A stretch of 64,000 nucleotides of DNA from Epichloe hybrida (GCA_019022495.1 JAFEKR010000051.1:124001-188000); one strand, 5' to 3'. Shown: positions 11,628-23,286, numbered from the stretch's first letter. Notes: generated by a model from the letters alone, not told the origin. Translations and numbers: made by a program.

Positions 11628-12179
11628 CTAATTAGTGATTACCTTCATAGATAACCACGTAGTCTTTAAACACCGTAGATTAGCAAGGTTAATTAGAAGA
11701 GGCAGCTTATCTAACGACAACTCGCCTTATGAAATAGGAGGGCCACGTTAATAATAAGTTATGCTAACGAAAAGGTATAATATAGCTCTCTTCTTACTTT
11801 AGTATTAATATCTATATCTATATAGACTCTAAAATAATAAAGAAAGGTTTAATGCTAGTAGCTAAGCTATTCCCTTATCTTTCTTTATTATACGTTCTAT
11901 TACGTATTTAAAGTTAACCGCCTTACCTTACGATCCTTTATATCCAAAACACATTACATTATTATAGTTATACTTTTATTCTCTTATATCACAAGATTTA
12001 CCTCCCTTAATTAATTAGAATATTAGATACACCTAGACTATCTAGGACCTCTAGTTAATTTAGAGTTTCTAGCAAGACTAATAGCTATAATAATACTATA
12101 GAAGGCGTTAAAATAGGAGATAATAATAAATACCTTAAAAAAGGAAAAACCCCTATCTATACTAACCTATACCCTTATA

Positions 12180-15100
12180 TCTCTATAAGGCTTTAATAAC
12201 ATATTATAGAAGAACTACTCTAATAAATAGGAAGTTCTAAATATAAAGAGATAATAATACCTAAGGAAATTAGTCTTTATATCCTTATAAAGACTAAATA
12301 ATATAAGGAGTAAGGGTTATTTAAAAGAACACTATTCTCTAAATTTAGTAATAACTTCTATAAGTAGTTAAGGGATAAGTTTGCAAAAGGAAGAGACCTT
12401 TTATAAAATAAACTTTAAGACTATCTTCTTTATAATAGAGTATATATAACTATTAGAAGAGGTACTAAGATAGTAAATAACCTTAAAGAAGTAGTAAACT
12501 AAGAAGAATTTAGATTTTAGACTCTTAAAGAAATTAAAGAGGCTAGGAAGAAGTATATAGGCTTCTAAAAGAACCTATAGAATAAAGAGTTCTTCTGTAA
12601 TCTACTAGACAATAGTAATATTAGAACTAGGTAACCTACCCTATTACCTTATTTATTAGTATAATTACTATTAAAAGGATTAATAAGCTAGACTCCCCTA
12701 GGAAGACTAAGTTAATCCCCTCTAGGAAGGCCTAGCTAATCTCCCCTAGGAAGGTTAATTAACCTAGAGTTAAGACTGCCTAAGGATACTATTCACAAGC
12801 ATCTATAGGTAACTCCCTTACCTATACCTTTACTAGAGGCAAGTTAGTAATATTACCCTAGTAATACTACTAATAATGCCCCTAGGCAGGAGAGTTACTA
12901 ACAGAGGCAACCTATACTATCTAGGGCTAGTAGTGCCCCTATTAGTATAGCTTAAAGAGCTATAATTCCTCCTCCCTAATATAAGAAAGAGAAGGATTAG
13001 AGGGAATAATAAGCCCTAAGGGTACTACTTACAAAGCTACCCTCTTACTTCCTAAAGACCCTACTACCCCTTTTATAAATATAAAGGGAAACACCTAGAG
13101 GACCCCTATAGACCTAGAGACCTTTGCTAAAGCAAATTATTAACCTATCTAAGGTATACCCTAAAGAATAACTCTATAGCGCTAATAACTATAATATTCT
13201 TAAATTAAAGCTTTAAATATTCTATAGAAAGTATAAGTTACTTAATATCTAGCCTAAACAAGCTAGTTATACTTTTAAGGTTATACTTAAAGGTAAAGCA
13301 CTATAATACTATATAGACTACCTCTCTAAGCCTAGATAACTATAAGATCTCCCTATGCTTATTAGCTATATAAGAGAATAATTTAAAACTAAGGATATAT
13401 AGCAAAGATATTTACTAGAGTAAAATAATACTTCCCTATAAGGAATAGTAAATAATAACCTAAGTAAGTTAATAATTAAATGCTTTAATAAACTTATAGA
13501 AAGACTAGCTATCTTATAATAAGTAGTGCCTAAAGTAAGCTAAACTAAAAGGGCACTCTAGAATTAACTTATTAGAGCCTATTATAGTATTCTAGAATAT
13601 AAAGAAGTAATTATAGATCTGCTAGATAGACTATAAGAGTTCTATAAATAGATTAGAATAACCCTTTATCTTATTAAGGAAGAGAAGAAAAACTATTAAT
13701 AGTTCCTAACTAAAGCTATAACCCTAGAGTAATTCTAGACTAACTAAAGATATAATAGGAATAGAAAAGAGACCTAATACCCCTTAAAACCATAAGGAAA
13801 AGAAGGTACTCCTTACGTAAAGAAGTGCTATATATATAGTAAGGAAGAATGCTAGTTATCTAAGCACCCTAAAGAGAACTATAAAAAGGCATTTTAACGC
13901 TTTAAGAACCACTACCTTACAGATCTAACTAATAACTTATATTATTTATTCCTTACTTAGTATAAGGGAGAACACAAGTCCTAACCCCCTATTAATAATA
14001 AAATCGCTTAGTATATAAAGAGTATTAGATTTAATAATAGCCCTAATAATATAGATAGGCTAGTACCTATAAGCTTCTTTACTTATAGAACCTAGATTAA
14101 TAGCAAAAGAATGGTTTAATTCTTAATAAGGTAAGTAGCTTATTATAGTCTAAGCAAAGAAGACCCCTTTTAGCAGGAACTTATAAATAAAGCCCTAGCA
14201 ATATTTATATTAGAAGATCGCTATTCCTATGTAATATTCTAAGGGATTATGCCTAATACAGAAGCCACGAAATTCTCTATAGTAGGGCACCCTTAATTTC
14301 TTACTTTACAACGTTAGATACCTACATTATAGCTTAATAAATTAATAGAGAAGAAGGCATTAGTTAGATTTGGCGCGGGAGACCTGATTATCGCGCTTAG
14401 AGTAGCTAATATGCCTACTCCCTTTAGAAACATTCTCTTTTAGGTTATCCCTATAAACACTCTATTTCTCTTATCCCTTAATAATATAAACTATCTAAAG
14501 ATTAACTTTAATATCTCTAAGAACACACTATAACAAGGAAACATTAAAGTACCTATTATACATAAATAAGGCCACGCCTAGATGCTTCTTACATAGAAAG
14601 AAAAAGCAGTTACTTAGAGCTACCTTATAGAAGGCAAACTATAGTAATTACACCGCCACTTTAGACATCTATTAATCTAATGTCTACATAAGGTTCTCTG
14701 TAGATTAGGGTATAATGTTAATATTAAAGCTATTAGGGAGCTAATAAGAATCTACTACTAATACTAAATACATGTAAATAGCCCTAATTACTTTAAGTTT
14801 ACCCTTAAGAATAAGTATAGCTTTAATTATAAAGTAATAGTAGATATCTTTTACCTAGATAGTAACTACCCTATACTTTACGCTATAGATATAGCTATAG
14901 TGTTTAACACAGCGAAATTCCTTAATAATATCTCTATAAAAATAACCTAGGAAGCCCTCTAAATATACTAGATTAATGCTTACCTAGGCCCCCTAGACTT
15001 TATTATTACAGATGCTAGAACAAACTTCCACGGCAATGAATTCAGATAATTCATAGCTTTAATATTAATTTTAATTAAGGAAGTCCTTATTAAGGCACAC

Positions 15101-17200
15101 TATAGTATAGGGAAGGTTAAAAGGTATTATAGGCTACTCTAAAGAGCCTATAATATAATTAGACATAAATACCCTATAACACTAGAACCTATTACCCTTT
15201 AAATAGTAATTAAGGCCTTAAATAACACTATAGGCCCTAATAGCCTTATCCTAACCCTCCTTATCTTTAGAGCCTACTTATATATAACAAATAAGTCCCC
15301 GCTATTACCTAATATTACATAGTGTGTAATTATAGTATAAAAGGCTACTAAAGAGATTAAGAGACTTTACGCTATCTAGAAGGTTAGTAAGGCCCTTATA
15401 GAATATAATAGCCTAGATACCTTAAAGACCCTTAGCCTACCACTTAGATTAAAGGTTAAGGTCTAGTAAGAAGGCAAGGGATAGGTAAGTCTATATAAGC
15501 TACTAGTAATTACTAGAGAAAGCTATACACTTAATATACCTAGAGGCCTAAAGACCTTCAGGTTAATATCTATTAAGCCCTACTATAATAATCCTAGTAT
15601 AAAGAAGATAGCAAAGCCTAGTAAAGAGAAAGTAGAAAAAGGGTAAGAGGCCTATAATAAGAATATAGTGCTACTAATACTACTAAAGTAAGGACATAGA
15701 AGGCCATAGAAGAACCCTCCTATAATACCTTAAGGTGCTAATACTTTTCTATTAGCAAAAGAATATAGTAACCTAGCTCTTATAATTAAGCTATATAAGG
15801 AAGGAATTATTAAGACCCTAGGCAAACTATTTAAGCTATTAACAAAAGCAGAAATTAACACTCTAATTAAGTAAGGTATATTTAAATTTATTATATTTAA
15901 TAAGGAAGAATATAGTAGAATTCGAATCTTTAATTCCTAGATTATTAATAAGATTAAGAGTAAGATAATAGAACCCTATAAAAAGTTATGCCTTGTGATC
16001 TAAGGGTGTAAGGATAAAGGGAAATAGGCTATTCTTACATAAGCCCTAATAATTCAACACGCAAGCTAATGTCTTATTCTCGTAATAGCCCCGTTAGTAA
16101 GATTAAGGAAATTCCTTATCTAGCTAAGAGATATCTATTAGGCTTATATATAGGCCTATATATTACTAGAGCAGCTAATCCTAGCGCGCTTACTAATTCA
16201 GATATAGTATCTCTACCCGCCTAGTATAATCTTAAGGGTTATAAAACCCCTCTATAGGCTTGTAAAGGTAGGAACACACTAGTAGGTTATATATTATAAG
16301 CATTATAAAGAGAACCTCTAGATAGAAACCTTTATATATAATCCCTACCTGCTTATAACTATAAAGAAAAGCCCTAACTTTACTTATATTAAAATACAAA
16401 CTAATAACACAATCAGCCTCTTAGATAAGAAGTTCTCTAAGAAGGAAAAGACCTAGCTTACTATAGTAGGCTTTAACACAAAGCTAAAGCAATTCCTAAC
16501 TTAGGACTACCCTCTTATATTTAATAGTAGTATTATCTTACTAGAGAATAATACTATTAAGATTTAGTAGAAAGGGTAAAGTAATAAGTTAGAGTTAGTT
16601 CTAATAACTAACTTAAAGCGTAAATACGTTAAGCAAAGGGCCTAAGGCGCTTACATCACCTTAATCTGCCAACTAGAGGCTTACTTTAACCTATCTATTA
16701 TTATATAACACTAGGAGCTAACCCTAGAGGATATAAAAGCCCTTAATCACTGCCTAAAGTAGTAAATAGATTACCTAGAGAGAGGTCTAATATTTATCCT
16801 AATTAACCTTAAGAAGGCAAAGCTCTTTACCTTTATAGATAAATCCTTTACTAATAACTAGAACCTATCCTTATAACTAGGATATATACTTATCCTAGTA
16901 AATAAAGACTATACTAATAGTAAGTTTATAATTAAAGGTAATATTATACACTTTAGCTTAATAAAGAGCAAGAGAGTCACGTAAAGCGTGCTTACCTTAG
17001 AAGTCTATAGCATAGTAGCTAGTGTTAATATAGCTTATATAATTATAACTACCCTAAACTTAGTTACTAACTAACTAAAGCTCCTAAAGATCCTAGTTAT
17101 TATATATACGAATTTATACTCCTTATATAAGTGCCTTATTAAGCTTAGTATAATAAAGAAGAAACGCCTAATAATTAATATTATAGCCCTTTAATAGTTA
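12180..17200 (+). pseudogene. Degenerate copia gag-pol of the inner element
   Basis: The plus strand shows a zinc-knuckle-like segment near 13822 (KCYIYSKEEC, then SKHPKEN). A protease region follows near 14243, where the active-site D-T-G appears as N-T-E (GIMPNTEA), and then VRFGAGD and VIPINTLF. Integrase remains lie at about 14830-15190 (VIVDIFYLD, FIITDARTNFHGNEF, KAHYSIG). Reverse transcriptase is at about 15830-16410 (RIFNS, YKKLCLVI, LRDIY, KPLYRLVKVGTH). RNase H is at about 16700-17060 (KKAKLFTFIDKSFTNN, LGYILILVN, GNIIHF). Stops replace many Trp and Gln codons, as RIP would cause. Confidence 0.85.
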
Positions 17201-17814
17201 TATAAACACTAAGAACTCTACAAGATCTAATAGATTAATAAAGAGAATAACCTAGCTAATACCTTTATAAAGATATTACTTAATAGGGCCCTTAAGAGCT
17301 TTATCTTAACTAACTAGATAACTATTTAGATAGAAGGATAGGTTACCTATGCGTAACACATATGTAGTAAGAGAAAAAGGTAATTCTCTAGGAGAATAGC
17401 TATAGGGATAAGATAGTAATATATAAGGGATTTACACCCTTATAGTTAATATCCCTAGTAGCTATAACCACGCTAGCCTACTAGGCCCTCCTAGTAGACT
17501 ATAGAAATTAATAGTAGTGTGTAGGAGGATAAAGGTATTACTAAGAAGGAGAAAGATATTATATACACGCTATAGTGTAGTATATGTGTTATTTTAAGGA
17601 AAAAAGGGATTCAGAAGGACCCACTTATTCTTACATAGGCTTATAGGCTAAGCAAAATTATTATTTCCCTTTTATTAGTAACTATATACCTAGATAGGCT
17701 ATAAGTTCTTTTCCTTATATCCCTTATTAATTATATTCTTAATCTATCTTTCCTTTTTTATTTCTATAATTAATATCGCGTGTTAATAATCATATTAAAA
17801 GAGAGAAGTTCTAG

Positions 17815-18123
17815 TATTAGAATAAAGGTAATATTAATTACGCGTCGCAGCCACAATTACCTAGCAGAAGCTTAGGCCGCGCGCGGACCCCACACATAAC
17901 CCACAACCTAGCATGTTAATTAGCTAGGAAATGTAGGGATATAAACACGTAACCCCTTTTCCCTTTATGTATTATAACTTCTAGCTTTTTACCTCTCTTT
18001 TCCTATAACTTAATCAATAATGATAACAAATAACGTAGCCTAGAATAGATAATCGATAACAATACTATTCTTCGGGCTTACGACTGTATTACACATTGAA
18101 TTCAATACCCTGTGAATCCAACA
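17815..18123 (+). repeat. 3' LTR of the inner copia element
   Basis: 309 bp. The opening dinucleotide is TA instead of TG (a G-to-A RIP change), and the end reads GAATCCAACA. It is followed directly by AATAC. Confidence 0.92.
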
Positions 18124-20540
18124 AATACCTTTGTAAATACATTAGTAAGGTTATTATTCCTATTAATCCATCTAATCTCGCAAATCTCTTATTGCTTGTA
18201 TAACTAACGAAGGGCTATAATATTAATTATAAGACGCTTCTCCTTTATAGTACTAAGCTTAATAAGGCATTTATATAAAGAGTATAAATTAGTATAGATA
18301 ATAATAGGAATCATAGGGAGGTTTAATTAATAGGTAATTAACCTAAGCGTTATTAAGACCACGTAAGCCATATTAGCACTAGCAACCATGCCATAGATCT
18401 CAGAGGTAAGCATACTTCTTGTAACTCTCTTACTCTTAGTAAAGCTATAGTGTATAATATTACCTTAGATTATAAAGGTGCTTTCCTCTTAGACTTTACT
18501 AGCTAGGATAAGCACATAGCCTAGCTAGGAAGTAAGGTCCTAGTTATTAGCAAATAATCTATTTATAAATACAAAAAGCTTTGCCTTTTTAAGATTAAAT
18601 AGTATAAACCTTAATCCTTAGCTTAGATTATTGATTTGCCATTGAATCCATTGGTTTAGGCTCTTTACATCTTGAGGTAATGGCTCTTGGTGTTATGCAG
18701 CAACAGAGAGGTTAACAGGAGGATTAATGATGCAAGCCCTACATTCTAGGATTCCTTTGCAGGCATTTAGAATCTAACTGCGGAGGTCTAATTCTAACTA
18801 GGATCCATAAGGATTTGCCCTTTAGAGATTCGAAAGCTTTGTTATAAGGTTTTTAAAGCACTTAATCTTTAATTTACTAGGGTTCTCTTAGATAATCATA
18901 AGTAGTTATAATCTTCCCTATAACAAATAGTTCTTTTAATACGTATTATCTATCTTGAACTTCTACCTAATCCTATGGATAAGAGTTAGGAGATCTTAGG
19001 GGTCTCCTTAGCCTAAAAGGTTCTCTAAGAAGTACTATAGAGGTCTTCCTTTTAGTATAAACTTAAAACCATAGCCTAACTATTCTTATATAATTCCTAG
19101 TATCTTATACTTCCTTTAATAAGTTAAGAGCTTAATATTAAGAATATTATACTCCCTAGTGCTATACTTAATGCTCTTATTACTATAGAATTTATTAAGA
19201 TTAAGTAGTTACTTTAATAAGGGTTAGCCTATCTCCTAAGGGGGAATAGGGATAATTAAATCTTATAGAAGAGGTGCTATAGTATTAGATTATAGAGAGG
19301 GATTATAGTGCCTTATTATAGGAGGGGAAATAAGGGGGGTCTAGGGTTATAGTTAAGGGCTTGTAATAGGGGGATTACCTTTATTATTATGCCTTTGCCT
19401 TATACTTAGTATACTTAAGGATTAGTATAATAGAATCTAGGAATAGAATAGGAGTAATTATAGTAGTTAAGGGGATTAGGGATAATATAAAGTAATTAGT
19501 TACTTTAGTTAATCTCTAAAAGAAGGGATACTAATAGGAAGGAGGTCTTTATAGAAGTCCTTCTTTACTATTTACCTCTTAAAGGGGGAATACTTCCTAG
19601 TAACTTCCTATATTTCTTTTTCTTTCTAGTTATAGAATCTATTATAGTTAATAATATCTTTAAGTAAGACTACTATCTTATAGCAACTCTATAGGTCTAT
19701 ATAAATGCTACTAAAGAAAAGAAAGTCTTAAAGACTTTTTATAGCTTTAGGATTTACTACTTAGAATATTTCTTATTTCTATTCTCTAAAGTTATTACTA
19801 AAGATAGTAGATAGGGTTTATAAGTATAAGTTCTTATATTTATAGGTTACTTTCTTAATAAGAATCTAGGCTATAAGTTCTTTAGGGGTAGTGTTTGCTT
19901 TAAGATTAAATAATTCCTTATTCTCTAGTACTTATTACGTAATATATTAGTGTAAATCAGGGGATATATAATTAAGGAGGTAAGATATAACTTATAGATT
20001 AGCTTCTCTTCTAGTATCCTTAGGGGGGAAGGTATGTTTATAATTAAAGGGAATATCTTAGGCTCTAAATCCCTCTAGTTAATCTTAATATTCTACTATA
20101 ATATTAGTAGTAAATAGGGGGGTAAGGGAAATAGAGAATTAATAGAAGTCTAAAGGATTATAAGTAAAGCTATTATCTTTATCCCTTAGTAGGTTTAATT
20201 AAATAATTAAGGATAGGTTAGGTTAATTACTAACTAGGCCTTAATTATTTAATAAACACACTTCTAAGGGTTTATTTACGTAATAGACACGCTAATTAAA
20301 TAAATAAAGATAGGTTAGGTTAGTTACTAACTAGGCCTTAATTAAGTTAATAAGCTTAGATTTAGTATAGAGCTAGTTATAGTTACTTAAGGTAAAAGGA
20401 GAGCTAGAATATACTTCTTCCTTAGTATATTTAGTATCTTAGAGTAGCACTTTCTCTTTTATAAGGTAAGTCCTTAATACTAATACCTCTTCTATAAACC
20501 TTACTAATCTATAGTATCTATAAAGATAACCACTAATTAG

Positions 20541-20836
20541 TGTTAGTATTTATAAAATACTATTAACTTACATATAGGGTTTTTAGGGTAGACTAAAGTA
20601 TATATAATTATTATATATTCTAGTTTATTAAAGCAAGTAAAAGAGGGATTAAATAGAAGCAAAGAGGGTGCGCTATTTATTATAGGAAAAGGGGCCTTAA
20701 TTAGGGTTATTAGCGAAGAGGCCACATATGCTAACCCTAATCGCGGCGCGGTCGGGCCGGACATGTGGGTCCGCGATGCAACGCGCCCACCTAATCAGAG
20801 GCGCGCACCCTTGTTAATATCATGCTTGTTCTAACA
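20541..20836 (-). repeat. Right LTR of the middle element
   Basis: 296 bp, followed by AATTA (20837-20841). The final ~110 bp (20730-20836) kept a high GC content and look unmutated, while the first part is more mutated than the left copy. The two LTRs therefore suffered RIP in different segments. Confidence 0.88.
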
Positions 20837-21313
20837 AATTAAGACTATTAGTAATCTATGCCTAATTATTATAGGAGAATTAGTGTTGTTTTATGGTATG
20901 TTTTATGTGAAAGAAATATTATAAAGAATTAATATAGTAATAGTAAGGCATAGGTTATTATTATTATTATTTTCTTTAACTAACTTTAATAGGAATTACT
21001 CTAAAGAAAAGAAGTTTATCTCTATTAGCGCTTTAAAGAACATAAAGTAAGCTAGTTTAGCTAGAGAGTGCGCTAATTTAACTAGAGTACGCTAAAATAT
21101 TTAGCACACTCTTTTTTACTATACTAGTAGTAAAAACACAACTTTTTCTCTATAGCTTCCCTCTTTTAGCTATCTAACTAGCCCTTACTAACTTAGTATA
21201 TTATAAATAAGGGCCTTTAGAGGTATAGTAATTACCTATAGGCGTACGCTGTAAAAACACTGACCGAAAATAGGAAGGCCCTAGTCTTTACGGAATTATA
21301 GGTCTAAAAATAA

Positions 21314-21353
21314 CGAATTTTAAACAACTACGCCGAATTTTAGACGACTGCGC
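21314..21353. repeat. Subterminal 20-bp direct repeat, two copies, at the right transposon end
   Basis: CGAATTTTAAACAACTACGC and CGAATTTTAGACGACTGCGC stand head to tail, the second overlapping the terminal repeat. Differences are transitions. Subterminal repeats of this sort often bind transposase; that role is inferred. Confidence 0.6.
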
Positions 21354-21370
21354 CCGTCTGGATCACACCC
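21344..21370 (-). repeat. Right terminal inverted repeat of the Harbinger-like element
   Basis: Exact reverse complement of 7973-7999. It is followed by TAA at 21371-21373, and the sequence returns to normal composition immediately after. Confidence 0.93.
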
Positions 21371-21373
21371 TAA

Positions 21374-21918
21374 AATGAGCTGTAGGTTTTCGTAGATTTT
21401 CGCGCCATGCATGTTGTGGTAGAAATAAGATTGAAACTGTAGGAACACATGAAAGAGAACGTAAGAGAAGGGCTGTGCATACCCATGCTGTACAAGACAA
21501 AAAAAAAAGCAGCATTAGCAGCATCAGTAGTTTTTTAAAAGTTTGCGCAAAATCGTTGTCTTTCTACTTCCCCAAAGTCTTGGCGCACCTGTCCACAGTT
21601 GTGCACCAGAATGGCCCGTGCACCCGGGGCCGATGACCCCCTCTAGTAATCCGTAAGTAAAATAAGCCTCTACCACAGCTGGTTACCACAGCTGGTCTCG
21701 CAACCATTCAATCCAACCTTTGTTCAATCCATCGGCCTTGTTGCGCATGCACCAAGCGTCACCAAGCGTCATCAAGCGTCACCAAGCGTCGGAGCCCTCT
21801 CTTCCTACTTTTCACAACACTCGCCCACCGAACAAGTTTCTCTCCCGCACGCATCACATCTGTTCGCCCCCGACTTGTACACAGCCTGTCCCGCCTCCAT
21901 CTGTGCTTGTCCGTCAAT
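21374..21918. other. CNB1 upstream region
   Basis: Normal composition resumes right after the TAA duplication. Four copies of ACCAAGCGTC (third copy ATCAAGCGTC) stand in tandem at 21751-21790, 130-170 bp before the CNB1 start. A CT-rich leader precedes the ATG. Confidence 0.55.
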
Positions 21919-22884
21919 ATGGGCAACACGACCAGCCAGGTCCTGGACAATATCGTCCAGGGTTCCAACTGTGAGAATCTCTTGTTTCCCTGCCCCGCAC
22001 ACTCCACGGTCGCCATGTCCAATCCAACCGAACCAAAGGCAATTTTAACATGACTTTGTAGTCGACAGAGACGAAGTCGATCGATTACGAAAACGATTCA
22101 TGAAACTCGACAAAGTATTATTACTCCTCCCCGCTCGAACCAGATCAAACTCTGCCATCCATACTGAGCATAATCTATCAGGACAACTCCGGCACCATCG
22201 AGCGAGACGAGTTCCTAAGCCTCCCACAAATATCATCCAATCCCCTCGCCACGCGGTTCGTACAACACACCCCCAAGAGAACTTACTCCCCTTCCCGTCG
22301 TGATTTTGGGGGAGCGGGATAATGCTATGGAATAAACTGCTTCATGGCGCAAGGGTACTGAAATTCGAGCCCCACCCACAGAATGATCGCCATCTTTGAC
22401 GAAGACGGCGGCGGTGACGTTGACTTCCAAGAATTCGTCTCGGGCCTGAGCGCATTCAGCAGCAAGGGCAACAAGGAGCAGAAACTTCAATTCGCGTTCA
22501 AAGTGTACGACATTGATCGCGACGGATACATTTCCAACGGAGAGCTGTTCATAGTTCTCAAGATGATGGTGGGCAGCAACCTTAAGGACCAGCAGCTGCA
22601 GCAAATCGTGGACAAGACCATCATGGAGGCGGATTTGGACAATGATGGCAAGATTAGCTTTGAGGAGTTTACCAAGATGGTGGAGAATACGGACGTCAGC
22701 ATGAGCATGACGCTGGGTATGTTTTTCCTCCTTTGTCTACCCTTTCGGTGTGACTGTGTTGAGAGTGGACTTTTGTGTGTGAGGAGGATGCGATTTTCTT
22801 AACAGAGGATCTCGTTCTTGGGTGGAAAAATTGCGAGACCTCACGTGAGTTGGTTTGACTAACATTGATGTAGACCAGTTTTAA
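21919..22884 (+). CDS. CNB1: CNB1: calcineurin regulatory subunit B
   Basis: This is the Ca2+-binding regulatory subunit of calcineurin, required for Ca2+/calmodulin-dependent dephosphorylation of Crz1 and for stress tolerance and morphogenesis in fungi. Five exons are 21919-21970, 22062-22114, 22182-22255, 22382-22716 and 22874-22884, giving 174 aa, the standard length. The N-terminus [11 protein letters not shown] fits N-myristoylation. EF-hand loops are visible as [29 protein letters not shown] and [10 protein letters not shown]. The protein ends SMTLDQF, with the last three residues and the stop on an 11-nt terminal exon. The exon 2/3 junction falls inside the first EF-hand loop. Flanking DNA is a transposon block upstream and a gene-free stretch downstream. 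Confidence 0.96.
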
Positions 22885-23286
22885 AAACCCCGAGAAGGCC
22901 TTGCAAAGGAAGGGAGTGGAGAGGGCTGTGGTGGCCATCGTTGAAATACAGAGTCGCTGGGAGACTTTTGGGAGCATGAAGCATAGATTCAAGGAGATGA
23001 TGATAACGAACTACCGGCATCGACGAATGAAAGTTACCCACAACAGCGGGATCTTACTTGTGCTCGCTTCGTCTTTGAACAAGAAATTTGCGGGTTGCAT
23101 GCCTATACATGGCACCGGTCATCTCAAATAGCGAAATCAGATGGCGCGGGTCGAATATCTGAATGACATGATGTCGTAGAACACAAGGGTTGGAAAAGAG
23201 GCGACATGCCTAATGCGGTAACTCCCGATGATTCGACGAGACGGGACGACGGATGAAAACAAGAAGCGTCTACCGAGTACTCCGTA

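Larger units (their letters stand above)
11319..18123 (+). mobile_element. Inner Ty1/copia-type LTR retrotransposon, RIP-degraded
   Basis: 6805 bp with two 309-bp LTRs (11319-11627 and 17815-18123) and a perfect 5-bp duplication AATAC (11314-11318, 18124-18128). The internal region reads on the plus strand, across frequent stops, in the order gag with zinc knuckle, protease, integrase, reverse transcriptase, RNase H. Integrase before reverse transcriptase is the Ty1/copia order and excludes Ty3/gypsy. A purine-rich run (17797-17808) just before the right LTR may be the polypurine tract. No intact coding frame is left. Confidence 0.9.
10717..20836 (-). mobile_element. Middle LTR element, copia-related, split by the inner element
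   Basis: LTRs of 296 bp lie at 10717-11012 and 20541-20836. Both start TGTTAGTAT and end TAACA, and they are flanked by AATTA (10712-10716 and 20837-20841). Without the inner insertion the element is only about 3.3 kb, with about 2.7 kb between LTRs. That is too short for a full gag-pol. On the minus strand at about 18660-18430 a fungal copia RNase H segment can be read (AKLFVFI, FANN, LGYVLILAS, then KSKRVT). It is therefore an internally deleted or non-autonomous copia-type element in minus orientation. Confidence 0.85.
7973..21370 (-). mobile_element. PIF/Harbinger DNA transposon (outermost, split by later insertions)
   Basis: Terminal inverted repeats of 27 bp match perfectly at 7973-7999 and 21344-21370 (start GGGTGTGATCCAGACGGGCG). 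They are flanked on both sides by TAA (7970-7972, 21371-21373). A 3-bp TAA/TTA duplication is the hallmark of PIF/Harbinger. Removing the inserted LTR element leaves about 3.3 kb, a normal size for the family. The minus strand from about 10380 to 9880 reads, through RIP stops, as a DDE transposase of the DDE_Tnp_4 type. The TIR tips themselves stayed GC-rich. Confidence 0.88.
7970..21373. mobile_element. Three-level nested transposon block, RIP-degraded
   Basis: The whole 13.4 kb is strongly AT-rich, dense in TpA and nearly devoid of open frames, unlike the sequence on both sides. It resolves into three insertions, each with matching ends and a target duplication. The outer one is a PIF/Harbinger element (7973-21370, TSD TAA). 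The middle one is an LTR element (10717-20836, TSD AATTA). The inner one is a Ty1/copia-type LTR retrotransposon (11319-18123, TSD AATAC). Base differences between LTR copies are almost all transitions, as expected of repeat-induced point mutation. The block sits between the divergent genes EPL1 and CNB1. Confidence 0.93.

Noticed and set aside
11319..18123. Ty3/gypsy classification of the inner retrotransposon
   Set aside because: The integrase remnant lies upstream of reverse transcriptase and RNase H, which is the copia order.
7970..21373. Centromere-like or isochore AT-rich region, or a Starship-type giant element
   Set aside because: The composition change coincides exactly with terminal inverted repeats and target duplications. 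There is no tyrosine-recombinase gene or cargo genes.
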